A stretch of 64,000 nt of DNA, taken from NCBI RefSeq assembly GCF_014201505.1, contig NZ_JACHEO010000016.1, forward strand, positions 28,479 through 92,478, given 5' to 3'. Shown here in pieces: positions 52,094 through 61,537 of this stretch. Position numbers and translations under genes: made by a program. How positions within the stretch are numbered: the stretch's first letter is position 1; every line of letters begins with the position of its first letter. Below the pieces are notes generated by a model. The model did no database searches, was not told the origin of the DNA, and was given only the letters and a program-made list of their open reading frames with translations. This DNA comes from Desulfoprunum benzoelyticum. GTDB lineage: Bacteria; Desulfobacterota; Desulfobulbia; Desulfobulbales; Desulfocapsaceae.

Positions 52094-53095
52094 ATGTCGA
52101 TTATCGGTATCACAATGGGCTGTCCGGTGGGCATCGGTCCCGAGATCATCCTCCGCCACGCCCTGCGGACAGACTCCACCCCCCCTTTCACTCCGGTCAT
52201 CCTCGGTGATCTCGGCGTCCTGACCAGGTGTGCGGCCGAGCTGTCGCTGAGCGTCGCCCTCAGCCCGTGGCTGCCGGGGACTCCGTTGCCGACCGCGGCC
52301 CTGCCGGTCATCGAATTGTCCCGCCTGCCCCGGGATCTGCCGTGGGGCAGCCCGACCCCCGCCACCGCGACGGCGATGGCGCACTACATAAAAGAGGGGG
52401 TGGGGCTGGCCCGGGACGGGATCCTGGACGCGATCGCCACCTGCCCGATCTCCAAGGCGGCGCTGCAGGCGGCAGGCTATCCCTACCCCGGCCACACCGA
52501 GATGCTCGCCGCCCTGACCGGGGCCGCGGAGGTGGCGATGATGATGGTTGGATCCCGCCTGCGGGTCACCCTCGTCACCATTCACTGCCCGCTCGGCGAG
52601 GTCCCGGCCCGGCTGACGACCGAGGCGGTCCTGCGGCTCATCAGGATGACCCATGGCTCGCTGCGGCGTGACTTCGCCATGGCGCAGCCGCATCTCGCCG
52701 TCGCCGGACTGAACCCCCATGCCGGCGAGAACGGCCTGTTCGGCAGCGAGGAAGGCACCATCATCGAACCGGCCGTCCAGCAGGCGCGGGGAGAAGGCAT
52801 CGCGGTCGAGGGCCCGTTTCCGCCCGATACCGTGTTCTTCAAGGCCGCCGCCGGAGCCTACGATGCCGTGGTCTGCATGTACCACGATCAGGGCTTGATC
52901 CCGTTCAAACTGCTCCACTTCAGCGACGGGGTCAACGTCACTCTCGGACTGCCCATCGTCCGCACCTCCGTCGATCACGGCACCGCCTACGATATCGCCG
53001 GCAGAGGCCGTGCCGACGCTTCCAGCCTCGCCGCCGCCGTCAACCTCGCCGCCGTCATCAGCGCCAACAGAAAACGTTTCGACCACCGACCATGA
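52094..53095 (+). CDS. pdxA: 4-hydroxythreonine-4-phosphate dehydrogenase
   Basis: A 333-aa NAD enzyme of DXP-dependent vitamin B6 synthesis. GITMGCPVGIGPEIILR, the metal-binding YPGHTEMLA and MYHDQGLIPFK, and TVFFKAAAGAYDAVV match the family. I prefer the ATG at 52094 to the TTG codons 6-9 bases upstream. Ends overlapping the tmk start (ATGA). Confidence 0.93.
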   Translation: MSIIGITMGCPVGIGPEIILRHALRTDSTPPFTPVILGDLGVLTRCAAELSLSVALSPWLPGTPLPTAALPVIELSRLPRDLPWGSPTPATATAMAHYIKEGVGLARDGILDAIATCPISKAALQAAGYPYPGHTEMLAALTGAAEVAMMMVGSRLRVTLVTIHCPLGEVPARLTTEAVLRLIRMTHGSLRRDFAMAQPHLAVAGLNPHAGENGLFGSEEGTIIEPAVQQARGEGIAVEGPFPPDTVFFKAAAGAYDAVVCMYHDQGLIPFKLLHFSDGVNVTLGLPIVRTSVDHGTAYDIAGRGRADASSLAAAVNLAAVISANRKRFDHRP

Positions 53096-53727
53096 ACCGG
53101 ACCACCTCCCCGCCCGCCAGGGGCCGGCTGATCGTCTTCGAAGGCATAGACGGGACCGGCAAGTCGACCCAGCTCCGACTGGTCGCCGATGTTCTCCGGC
53201 AGCGGGGCTACCCGGTCGTTGCCACCCGGGAACCGACCGATGGGCCGTACGGCCGCAGGATCCGAGGTCTCTACGCCAACCGGGAAGGATGTTCGCGGGA
53301 GGAGGAGCTGCAACTGTTCATCGCCGATCGCCGCGACCATGTCGACACGGTGCTGCAGCCGGCCCTGGACGCCGGCCGCATCATCCTCTGCGACCGCTAT
53401 TATCTCTCCACCGCCGCCTATCAGGGGGCAAACGGCATGGACGTCGACACCATTCTCGCCCGAAACCGCTTCGCCCCGGTCCCGGATCTCGCCATCCTCT
53501 TCGAGGCCCCGATCGCCCTCGGGATCGAACGGATCACCGCCAGCCGGGGAGAACATCTGAACGATTTCGAGAAGGTCGAAGGCCTGACCCGGGTGGCCCG
53601 GATTTTCGCCGCGCTCGATCTGCCCTATATCCGGCGCATAAACGCCGCCCAACCGATCGACACGGTCCGGGACACCATCCTGGCCCTGGTCCTGCCGCTG
53701 CTGCCGCCACCTTCCGCCGCGAACTGA
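53092..53727 (+). CDS. tmk: thymidylate kinase
   Basis: A 211-aa dTMP kinase. The P-loop is FEGIDGTGKSTQLRL; the DRX motif REPTDG, CDRYYLSTAAYQG and the later LERI lid region are present. It is coupled to pdxA by a 4-base overlap and followed after 4 bases by the TPR lipoprotein gene. Confidence 0.94.
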   Translation: MNRTTSPPARGRLIVFEGIDGTGKSTQLRLVADVLRQRGYPVVATREPTDGPYGRRIRGLYANREGCSREEELQLFIADRRDHVDTVLQPALDAGRIILCDRYYLSTAAYQGANGMDVDTILARNRFAPVPDLAILFEAPIALGIERITASRGEHLNDFEKVEGLTRVARIFAALDLPYIRRINAAQPIDTVRDTILALVLPLLPPPSAAN

Positions 53728-53731
53728 ACCG

Positions 53732-55471
53732 ATGAACCGCATCCACCCGATACTCCTGCTGGCGTCCATCCTGCTTCTCGGTGCCTGTGCCGCCCCACCC
53801 CCGCCGCCGCCGTCACCGCCACCGTCGCCCCCGCCGGCAGCGGCCGCAGTCAAGACGGAGGAGAAGGCCGACCTCGGCTGTTCCTACTTCTATTTCCTGT
53901 GGGGCAGCCATGCCGAATACTTCCAGCGGTTCGACGAAGCCCTCGAGGCCTATGACAAGGCCGTCATCTGCGACCCCGATGCCGACTATGCGCAGAAGAA
54001 GATCCCGCTGGTGCTGATCAAACAGGGGGAAAACGCCAAGGCGGCGGAATGGCTGGAGCAGGCGATCAAGGAACGACCGCAGGACAGCAGCCTCTACCTC
54101 CTTCTGGCCCATCTCAGGATCCAGGACCACAACCAGGCGGAGGCGATCCGCCTCTACCGTGAGGCACTGCGGCACGACCCGGACAACACGACCGTCCTCC
54201 TCCGCCTCGGGATCCTCTATACCGAACGGAAACGCTTCCGCGAGGCGGAGATCATTTTCCGCAATCTGCTCCGCGCCGATGAAACGCTGTTCTACGGCCA
54301 TCTCTACCTCGCCCGGCTGCTGGTCCAGATCCGCGACTACACCGGCGCCGGCCAGGAATTCGAACGGGCCCTGGAACTCAACTGGTCAGCCGAACTGGCC
54401 TATGAAATGGCTGATTTCTATACCAGACATGAACGCTACGACAAGGCATTGAAGCTCCTCAACGCGATCATCGAGACCGATGATACCGATGAACGGGCGG
54501 TTCTCGGTCTTGTCCAGACCCTGCTGCTGATGGGGAAAAACCAGGAGGCGATCGACGAACTGACCCGTCTCCGAGACCTCAGCGGGACGCCGGAACGGAT
54601 CGATCCGATCATCGCCCGCATCCTGCTGCGGACCAACCGCACGGCCCAGGCCAAAGAGCTTCTGATCAAAGTCGCCGAGCAGCACCACTCATCCGAGGCC
54701 CGCTACACCCTGGCCCTGATCGCCGTTCAGGAAGACGACAACGATGCCGCCATACGCTACCTGCAGAAGATCGGTCCCGACGATACCGAATTCGAGGAGG
54801 CGGTCTACCTCCACATGCGGATCCTACGGGATAGCGGGCGGTCCAACGAGGCGGTGGGGATGCTGCGCAAGGCGGTGGCCGACGGCGACCGGCGGCGGCC
54901 GCTGTTCTATGCCCTGCTCGCCTCGCTCAACGAAGAAAAAGGGCTGATCGACACCGCCCTCAACTACCTCCGCGACGGGATCGACCACTTTCCCGACGAC
55001 GAGCAGCTGCTGTTCGAGTCGGCGATCCTGCTCGACAGGAAAGGGCGGCAGGACGAGGCCATCTCGGTCATGGAGCGGGTGCTGGAATTGTACCCGGATC
55101 ATCCCGAGGCCCTGAACTATATCGGCTACAGCTGGGCCGACAGGAACATCAACCTTCTCCAGGCACTGACGTACATCGAAAAGGCGGTCGAACTGAAACC
55201 GGACAACGGCTATATCCTCGACAGCCTCGGTTGGGTCTACTACCGGCTGGGCCGCCTGAGCGAAGCCCAGACCGAGCTGGAGAAGGCGGTGCAACTCGCC
55301 CCCGATGACCCCAATATCTACGAACACCTCGGTGATGTCTATACGGCGCTGGAGATGACGAACGAGGCCGAGGAAGCGTATCGCAAGGCGATCGAACTGT
55401 TCGAGGATGAGGAAAAAAAAGCCGCTGCAGGAAAAAAGCTGGATGATCTCGACAACAAGAACCGACAATAA
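53732..55471 (+). CDS. TPR-repeat outer-membrane lipoprotein
   Basis: A 579-aa lipoprotein. Signal peptide with lipobox LLGAC (Cys at residue ~20) followed by a proline-rich linker (APPPPPPSPPPSPPP). More than ten TPR-like repeats then run to the C-terminus (e.g. EALNYIGYSWADRNINLLQALTYIEKA, LDSLGWVYYRLGRLSEAQTELEKA). It is likely a periplasmic/outer-membrane scaffold for envelope assembly. It overlaps the following lipoprotein gene by 29 bases. Exact partner unknown. Confidence 0.88.
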   Translation: MNRIHPILLLASILLLGACAAPPPPPPSPPPSPPPAAAAVKTEEKADLGCSYFYFLWGSHAEYFQRFDEALEAYDKAVICDPDADYAQKKIPLVLIKQGENAKAAEWLEQAIKERPQDSSLYLLLAHLRIQDHNQAEAIRLYREALRHDPDNTTVLLRLGILYTERKRFREAEIIFRNLLRADETLFYGHLYLARLLVQIRDYTGAGQEFERALELNWSAELAYEMADFYTRHERYDKALKLLNAIIETDDTDERAVLGLVQTLLLMGKNQEAIDELTRLRDLSGTPERIDPIIARILLRTNRTAQAKELLIKVAEQHHSSEARYTLALIAVQEDDNDAAIRYLQKIGPDDTEFEEAVYLHMRILRDSGRSNEAVGMLRKAVADGDRRRPLFYALLASLNEEKGLIDTALNYLRDGIDHFPDDEQLLFESAILLDRKGRQDEAISVMERVLELYPDHPEALNYIGYSWADRNINLLQALTYIEKAVELKPDNGYILDSLGWVYYRLGRLSEAQTELEKAVQLAPDDPNIYEHLGDVYTALEMTNEAEEAYRKAIELFEDEEKKAAAGKKLDDLDNKNRQ

Positions 55472-56273
55472 AGGCGCCCGCCTCCTCCTTCCCCTGCTCG
55501 TCCTGCTCCTGCTGGTCGGGGGCTGCGCCCGCAAACCGTGGCGGGAGAACCTGCACCCGGACCAGGGCCGGGCGGCGGAGCAGGTGTTCCGGATCATGCA
55601 GCAGCGGGATGCCGCCTGTCCCCCCTGTTTCGACGGCGACGCCGTGGTGGCGATGAAAAACCACCTCGACACCAGAGCGCTCAGCGGCTACATCCAGTGC
55701 CGGCTGCCCGACCACGTCAAGTTCATCGCCGCCAACCCGCTCGGCCAGCCGCTGTTTGCCGCCGCCACCGACGGCACAACCTTCACGACCATCAACACCG
55801 GGCAGAGAACGGCGATGTCGGGCCTGCTCGCCGTCTACGCCGAGCTCCACGACATCCCCCCGGCCTTTTTTTCCGGCGCCTGGGGAGAGTGGCTGACCGG
55901 CCGGATCGACCAGGAACGGCAGGAATCGCTTGCCCTGCGCGCCGATGGCGAGGCGCGGGGGACATGGATCTCCTTCCGCACCGCCGGCGGGGGGGAGGCA
56001 ACGACGACCCACCTGCTGATCGATCCTCATCGCGCCCTCCTCCTGACCCGGATTCTTGCAGACGGGAAGGGCCGGATCCTGGCCGAGATCAATTATGGGG
56101 GGTGGGAGGAGGTCGGCGGCTGCCGGCAGCCGACGCAGATCACGATGCGCCGGCTGGCCTTCGGGGGAGAGATCAGCCTCGACCTCGCCCGGATGCAGGC
56201 GAGCGATCGCTGCCGGACGCACGACTTCGACCTGCCGGTCCCGGCCAGCTACAGCCTGCAGACCCTGCCGTAG
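55443..56273 (+). CDS. putative outer-membrane lipoprotein (LolB-like size, unassigned)
   Basis: A 276-aa protein with a clear lipoprotein signal peptide (LLLPLLVLLLLVGGC, Cys near residue 29). The mature part has ALSGYIQCRLPDHVKFIAANPLGQPLFA followed by alternating beta-rich segments, resembling the LolB/LppX-like barrel used in lipoprotein or lipid carriage. That similarity is my inference from pattern only. I chose the ATG at 55443 inside the TPR gene end. It is convergent with the AMIN protein, with only 2 bases between stops. Confidence 0.72.
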   Translation: MISTTRTDNKGARLLLPLLVLLLLVGGCARKPWRENLHPDQGRAAEQVFRIMQQRDAACPPCFDGDAVVAMKNHLDTRALSGYIQCRLPDHVKFIAANPLGQPLFAAATDGTTFTTINTGQRTAMSGLLAVYAELHDIPPAFFSGAWGEWLTGRIDQERQESLALRADGEARGTWISFRTAGGGEATTTHLLIDPHRALLLTRILADGKGRILAEINYGGWEEVGGCRQPTQITMRRLAFGGEISLDLARMQASDRCRTHDFDLPVPASYSLQTLP

Positions 56274-56275
56274 CC

Positions 56276-57337
56276 TTACCTGCCGCCGTCATCTCCGGGC
56301 CCGGCGGCCCGTTCTTCATCGAGGGCGTTGACGATCAGGACGAAGAGGTTGTCGTCCTTGAAAAAGACCTGGCGGAGATCGTAGTCGCGGCCGGCGGTCA
56401 GCTCGAGGATCACCTTGATCTTCCGGGGATCGCGGTCGACGGTGGTGACGATCCTTCGGACATAGGCGCCACGCGCCTCGATGACCGGCGGGCTGTCTCC
56501 CGCCAGGGCCATGCCGGTAAAATCGCAGACGATCTGCGGCGCGTCCGATTCGACTGCCGACACGGTCGGGGGAAAGAAGCCGTTGAGGCGAAAGAAGATC
56601 ATCTCGCCCTTGCTCGAACTGTTCTCATAGGAAATTTCCTGCAGCAGCGGGGCCGTCGCCGCCGATTCCCCGCCCTTTGCGGGGGAGACGGAATCCTGGG
56701 CCGGGGCGGCGGGCGGCGGCGGGAGCTTTGCCTGGGGCGGCACCTGAGGCTTGGCGGCCGGGGCGGCAGCTGCAGCAGCCGGCGGCGGTCCGGCCGGCGA
56801 AATTTCCTCTCGTGCCGCAGGCGAATGCCGCACCTTCTTCGGCCCGGTGATAACTATTTGTTTTGGTTCGGAAGCATCGATTCCGGCAACCGCATCCTCA
56901 GCCTTCCGGGCCCCTGCCATCGGCAGCAGAACAATATTGAGGATGTTTTCCTCTTTGTTAAATTCCCGGTCATAGGTATATTTCCTGCCCGGCTGGAGGT
57001 CGAGCACCACCCGCACCTTTTTGTCAGGCGGATTGTGGACGCCGACGCGGATGCCCCGCACCAGCGTCCCCTCTCCCCTGATGACCGGCTTGACCAGGCC
57101 GGCGTATCCGGCCCCGGGAAAATCGCAGATCAGGCGGGGATTGTCGCCGTGGTAGGCGAAAACCTGCGGCGCGTGGGTCCCGACCAGCTTGATCCGGATC
57201 CTCTCCTGCCCCGCATCGTCCCGGTGCAGGGTTACCGAAGAGACCGAGGGCTGGTCCTGGGCGAAGGCCGCCGGAAACACGAGGAAAAGTGAGACCAGGC
57301 CAACAATACACGCCGTGAGAGAAAGTGCCGGTTTCAT
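56276..57337 (-). CDS. AMIN-domain exported protein
   Basis: A 353-aa protein with a Sec signal peptide (ending AAFAQD). There are two AMIN domains, residues ~30-140 (LICDFPGAGY...VRVVLDLQPGRKYTY) and ~230-340 (QIVCDFTGMALAGDSPP...KIKVILELTAGRDYDL). They are joined by a Pro/Ala/Lys-rich linker (~175-215). AMIN domains bind peptidoglycan and place secretins or amidases. No secretin or amidase domain is present here, so it may act as a localisation factor. Confidence 0.82.
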   Translation of the reverse strand: MKPALSLTACIVGLVSLFLVFPAAFAQDQPSVSSVTLHRDDAGQERIRIKLVGTHAPQVFAYHGDNPRLICDFPGAGYAGLVKPVIRGEGTLVRGIRVGVHNPPDKKVRVVLDLQPGRKYTYDREFNKEENILNIVLLPMAGARKAEDAVAGIDASEPKQIVITGPKKVRHSPAAREEISPAGPPPAAAAAAPAAKPQVPPQAKLPPPPAAPAQDSVSPAKGGESAATAPLLQEISYENSSSKGEMIFFRLNGFFPPTVSAVESDAPQIVCDFTGMALAGDSPPVIEARGAYVRRIVTTVDRDPRKIKVILELTAGRDYDLRQVFFKDDNLFVLIVNALDEERAAGPGDDGGR

Positions 57338-57497
57338 CGTCCATACCCTGGGTTGTGAAGCATAACATGCTCTTTTTGTACGATTATTTACTCAGTATCT
57401 GTTTGCTTACCTCACTTTTGACAAAAAAGTCAACCACATTTAATATCCCCGCGGCGCCGCCGCCATGCCGGCCGCACCGCTACCAGAGACTTCGCCG

Positions 57498-60053
57498 ATG
57501 ATCGACACCACCAGCTTTTCCACCATCACCCGGCCCGGCCGCTATCTCGGCGAGGAGTACAACGCCGTCACCAAAGCGGCGGCGACGGTCGAGCTCAGCT
57601 GCGCCCTGATCTTTCCCGATCTCTACGAGGTCGGGATGTCGCACCAGGGCCTGCAGATCCTCTACCACATCCTCAACCGCGAGCCCGACATCGTCGCCGA
57701 GCGCTGCTACTGCCCCGATCTCGACTGCGAGCAACTGCTGCGCCGGCAGGGCCGGCCGCTGACGACTCTCGAATCGGCCCGCCCGCTCGCCGCTTTCGAC
57801 CTCATCGGCATCACCCTGCCCTACGAGCTGTGCGCCACCAACATCCTCACCGTCCTTGACCTGGCCGGCATCCCCCTGCCGGCGACGGACCGCGACGCAA
57901 GCCAGCCGCTGATTATCGGCGGCGGGGCCGGGGCGATGAACCCGGAGCCGGTCGCCGACTTTTTCGACGCCATCCTCCTCGGCGACGGCGAGGAGGCGAT
58001 CGTCGACATCGCCCGGCTGCTGATCGCGGCCAAACGGCAGCGGACCGGCAAAAAAGAACTGCTCCAGCGGTTGGCCGCGATCGCCGGGGTCTACGTCCCC
58101 TCGCTGTACACCCCGGAATACGATCACCGCGGCCGCATCGTCGCGATCCGGGCAAACCCGGCGGCGCCGGCGGCGATCCGTCGTCGGGTGCTGCCCGATC
58201 TCGACGCCATCGATCACCTGCTGGCCCCGATCGTCCCCAACGCCAAGATCATCCATGACCGCCTCAGCATCGAGATCGCCCGCGGCTGCAGCCGCGGCTG
58301 CCGCTTCTGCCAGGCCGGGATGACCTACCGCCCGGTGCGCGAGCGTACCCCGGAGGTCATCATGGAGCTGGCCGAGGCCGGCATCGCCAACTCCGGCTTC
58401 GAGGAACTGGCGCTGCTGTCGCTGTCGACCGGCGACTATTCCTGCATCGAGCAGGTCCTGCCGCGGCTGATGGACCGGTTCGCCGACGATTGCGTGTCGG
58501 TGTCGATGCCGTCGATGCGGGTCGGCACCCTCAGCCCGGCGATCATGGACCAGATCAAGCGGGTGCGCAAGACCGGCTTCACCCTCGCCCCCGAGGCCGG
58601 CAGCGACCGGCTGCGGCGGGTCATCAACAAGGGCATCACCGAGGACGATCTCCTTGCCACCTGCGGTCACGCCTTCGCCCTGGGGTGGAAAGTGATGAAA
58701 TTCTACTTCATGATCGGGCTGCCGACCGAGACCGACGCCGATATCCAGGCGATCATCGACCTGGTGCGCAAGGTCAAGAAAGAGGGGGACCGCGACGGCC
58801 GCGGGCGGCGCCAGCTCAACGTCAGCATCGGCACCTTCGTCCCCAAGCCCCACACCCCGTTCCAGTGGGAGAAGCAGATGAGCATGAACGAAAGCCGCAC
58901 GGTCATCAACCACCTGCGGGAATGGCTGCCCAGGGGCTGCACCCTGAAATGGCACGACCCGCGGATGAGCTATCTCGAAGGGGTCTTCTCCCGCGGCGAC
59001 CGCCGCCTCGCCGCCCTGATCCGCCTGGCCTGGGAGAACGGGGCCCGGCTCGACGGCTGGTCCGATCATTTCGATCTGGCGATCTGGCAGCAGGCCGCCG
59101 AAAAGCTGGGCCTGGATCTCGACGACTACCTGCGCGAGCGCGGCGACGACGAGATCCTGCCCTGGCGCCACCTCCACAGCGGCGTCGACGACCGCTTCCT
59201 CCGGGCCGAACGACAGCGGGCCTTTCAGGAGAGCTACACCCCCGACTGCCGCTACCACGACTGCCAGGGCTGCGGCCTCTGCGACTTCGAGATTATCCGC
59301 CCGGTCGTCATCGACCGCGACCGCTTCACCGCCGGGCCGGAAGATCCCGCCCCGCCGGCCCCGCCCGCCCCGGCCGCAGGCCGCCGCGACCGGCCGGCCC
59401 ACGCCGAGGCCCATCACCGCTACCTCGTGACCTACTCCCGCCGCGGCCGCATCTGTTATCTCGGCCATCTCGAGATCCTGCGCCTGCTCTTCCGCACCCT
59501 GCGCCGGGCCGGGATCGCCACCAACTTCACCAAGGGCTTCAACCCGACGCCGAAGGTCTCCTTCGGCCCGGCCCTGCCGGTCGGCACCGAGAGCGTCGCC
59601 GAATTCCTGATCATGGATCTGCCGGCGCCGCTGGCCGATCCGGCGACGGCGCTGGCCCGGCTCAACGACAAGCTGCCGCCCGGCCTGACCGTCACCGCCA
59701 TCACCCGGCAGCAGGGGGCCATTGCCGCCGATATCGAGTCGGCCTACAGCGTGACCCTGCCCCGGCCGCTGACCGCCGACGACCGGCGGCGGCTGGAGGC
59801 CTTCGCCGCCGGCGGCGAATACCGGGTCGTCAAGGTTCGCAAGGGCCGGGAGCAGACGGTCGACATCCGGCCGCTGGTCACTGCGCTGCGGCCGACCGGG
59901 GCGGACTCCATCGAACTGCGCCTCCTCAGCCTCAGCGGCCGGCCCGGGATCAAGCCGGTCGAGGCGCTGCAGGCCATCCTCGGCCTCGACCCGGCGACGG
60001 CCCTGGGCCTTACGATCCTCAAAACGGCCTGGCGGCCGGCCGAAAACGCATAA
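57498..60053 (+). CDS. B12-binding-type radical SAM protein fused to DUF2344
   Basis: An 851-aa fusion. The N-terminal part (~1-250) resembles the B12-binding domain of TIGR03960-type proteins. The radical SAM core has the cluster motif CSRGCRFCQAG (Cys ~264, 268, 271). A Cys-rich segment (CRYHDCQGCGLC) follows near residue 600. The C-terminal ~200 residues (HRYLVTYSRRGRICYLGHLEILRLLFRTL) are the DUF2344 domain. The fused form is known in many bacteria, usually near rne/rng; here trpB follows instead. An RNA or tRNA modification role is suspected from family context, not shown. Confidence 0.88.
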   Translation: MIDTTSFSTITRPGRYLGEEYNAVTKAAATVELSCALIFPDLYEVGMSHQGLQILYHILNREPDIVAERCYCPDLDCEQLLRRQGRPLTTLESARPLAAFDLIGITLPYELCATNILTVLDLAGIPLPATDRDASQPLIIGGGAGAMNPEPVADFFDAILLGDGEEAIVDIARLLIAAKRQRTGKKELLQRLAAIAGVYVPSLYTPEYDHRGRIVAIRANPAAPAAIRRRVLPDLDAIDHLLAPIVPNAKIIHDRLSIEIARGCSRGCRFCQAGMTYRPVRERTPEVIMELAEAGIANSGFEELALLSLSTGDYSCIEQVLPRLMDRFADDCVSVSMPSMRVGTLSPAIMDQIKRVRKTGFTLAPEAGSDRLRRVINKGITEDDLLATCGHAFALGWKVMKFYFMIGLPTETDADIQAIIDLVRKVKKEGDRDGRGRRQLNVSIGTFVPKPHTPFQWEKQMSMNESRTVINHLREWLPRGCTLKWHDPRMSYLEGVFSRGDRRLAALIRLAWENGARLDGWSDHFDLAIWQQAAEKLGLDLDDYLRERGDDEILPWRHLHSGVDDRFLRAERQRAFQESYTPDCRYHDCQGCGLCDFEIIRPVVIDRDRFTAGPEDPAPPAPPAPAAGRRDRPAHAEAHHRYLVTYSRRGRICYLGHLEILRLLFRTLRRAGIATNFTKGFNPTPKVSFGPALPVGTESVAEFLIMDLPAPLADPATALARLNDKLPPGLTVTAITRQQGAIAADIESAYSVTLPRPLTADDRRRLEAFAAGGEYRVVKVRKGREQTVDIRPLVTALRPTGADSIELRLLSLSGRPGIKPVEALQAILGLDPATALGLTILKTAWRPAENA

Positions 60054-60144
60054 GCTGTTGCCCGGATCGGTCCGGCTGTGGTAGAAAATGGCATTGTCCG
60101 TCAGGCGCCGCGCTCCTCAACGTCTCATACTGGAAGGAGGTTCC

Positions 60145-61488
60145 ATGCAGAAGAAGATCTTGCTCCGCGATGATGAAATCCCCCGTCAATGGTACAACGT
60201 TGTCCCCGATATCCCGGGTGGCCTGAAACCGCCGCTCGACCCCGAAACCAGCCAGCCGATGGGCCCGGACAAGCTGTCGGCGATCTTCCCGATGGGCCTG
60301 CTGGAGCAGGAGATGTCGGACCAGCGCTATATCGACATCCCCGACGAGGTCCGGGAGATCTACACGATCTGGCGGGCGACGCCGCTGGTCCGGGCCACCA
60401 ACCTCGAAAAGGCCCTCGGCACCAGGGCCAGAATCTACTTCAAGAACGAGAGCGTGTCGCCGGTCGGCTCGCACAAGACCAACAGCGCCGTGCCCCAGGC
60501 CTACTTCAACAAGCGGGAAGGGGTGAAGCGGCTGACGACCGAGACCGGCGCCGGCCAGTGGGGCTGCGCCCTGTCGTTTGCCACCAGCAAGTTCGATATC
60601 GAGTGCAAGGTCTACATGGTCCGGGTGTCCTACGACCAGAAACCGTACCGCAAGTCGATGATGCACACCTACGGCGCCGAGATCGTCCCCAGCCCGAGCA
60701 CCGAGACCCAGGTCGGCCGCCGGATCCTGGCCGAATACCCGGACACCCCGGGCTCGCTCGGCATCGCCATCTCCGAGGCCCTGGAGGACGCCTTCGCCCG
60801 CGACGACACCAAATACGCCCTCGGTTCGGTCCTCAACCACACGATCCTCCACCAGTCGATCATCGGCCTCGAGGCCAAGAAGCAGATGGAGCTCGCCGGC
60901 GACTACCCCGACATCATCATCGGCTGCTGCGGCGGCGGCTCCAACTTCGCCGGCATCGCCACCCCGTACATCCCCGACTACCTCGAGGGCAAAAAGATCC
61001 GCTTCATCGGCGTCGAGCCGGCCTCCTGCCCGTCGCTGACGATGGGCAAACTGGCCTACGACTTCGGCGACGTCGCCAAGACCACGCCGCTGCTCTACAT
61101 GTACACCCTCGGCCACGACTTCATCCCCCCCGGGATCCACGCCGGCGGCCTGCGCTACCACGGGATGTCGCCGATCGTCTCGGCGCTGGTGCGCGAGAAT
61201 ATCATCGAACCGATGAGCGTCCACCAGCTCGAATGCTTCGAGGCCGGCGTCCTGTTCGCCAGGACCGAGGGCATCATCCCGGCACCGGAGACCTGCCACG
61301 CGATCCGCGCCGCGATCATCGAGGCGACCCGCGATCTCAACGAGCCGAAGACCATCCTCTTCAACTTCTCCGGCCACGGCCTGATCGACATGGCCTCGTA
61401 CGACAAGTTCTATGCCGGTGAGCTGCAGAACTTCGACTATCCGGAAGAGGCCCTCGCCAGATCATTGGCCAACCTGCCCAAGATCTGA
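60145..61488 (+). CDS. trpB: TrpB2-type tryptophan synthase beta chain
   Basis: A 447-aa PLP enzyme that joins indole (or indole from L-serine reactions) to serine. The PLP lysine is K111 in [17 protein letters not shown]; the phosphate-binding loop is [12 protein letters not shown]. The N-terminal extension ([24 protein letters not shown]) and length place it in the TrpB2 group, which often acts without TrpA. AGGAGG ahead of the ATG at 60145 fixes the start. No trpA or other trp genes adjoin, consistent with indole salvage. Confidence 0.92.
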   Translation: MQKKILLRDDEIPRQWYNVVPDIPGGLKPPLDPETSQPMGPDKLSAIFPMGLLEQEMSDQRYIDIPDEVREIYTIWRATPLVRATNLEKALGTRARIYFKNESVSPVGSHKTNSAVPQAYFNKREGVKRLTTETGAGQWGCALSFATSKFDIECKVYMVRVSYDQKPYRKSMMHTYGAEIVPSPSTETQVGRRILAEYPDTPGSLGIAISEALEDAFARDDTKYALGSVLNHTILHQSIIGLEAKKQMELAGDYPDIIIGCCGGGSNFAGIATPYIPDYLEGKKIRFIGVEPASCPSLTMGKLAYDFGDVAKTTPLLYMYTLGHDFIPPGIHAGGLRYHGMSPIVSALVRENIIEPMSVHQLECFEAGVLFARTEGIIPAPETCHAIRAAIIEATRDLNEPKTILFNFSGHGLIDMASYDKFYAGELQNFDYPEEALARSLANLPKI

Positions 61489-61496
61489 ACCTTCCC

Positions 61497-61524
61497 GCCC
61501 TCCCGCCGCAGACGGCGGGAGGGC
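61497..61524 (+). terminator. hairpin after trpB
   Basis: A 12-bp perfect stem (gccctcccgccg / cggcgggagggc) with the loop caga, 8 bases past the trpB stop. No clear U-run follows. It separates trpB from the carboxypeptidase gene. Confidence 0.6.
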
Positions 61525-61537
61525 CTCCCCTGCCCCC

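Noticed and set aside
55538..57292. 584-codon plus-strand frame across the lipoprotein and AMIN genes
   Set aside because: Low-complexity Arg/Pro/Gly translation with no domain; it overlaps two supported genes in other frames.
57480..59468. 662-codon minus-strand frame opposite the radical SAM gene
   Set aside because: Antisense shadow in very GC-rich DNA. The plus frame has the CxxxCxxC cluster motif and family domains.
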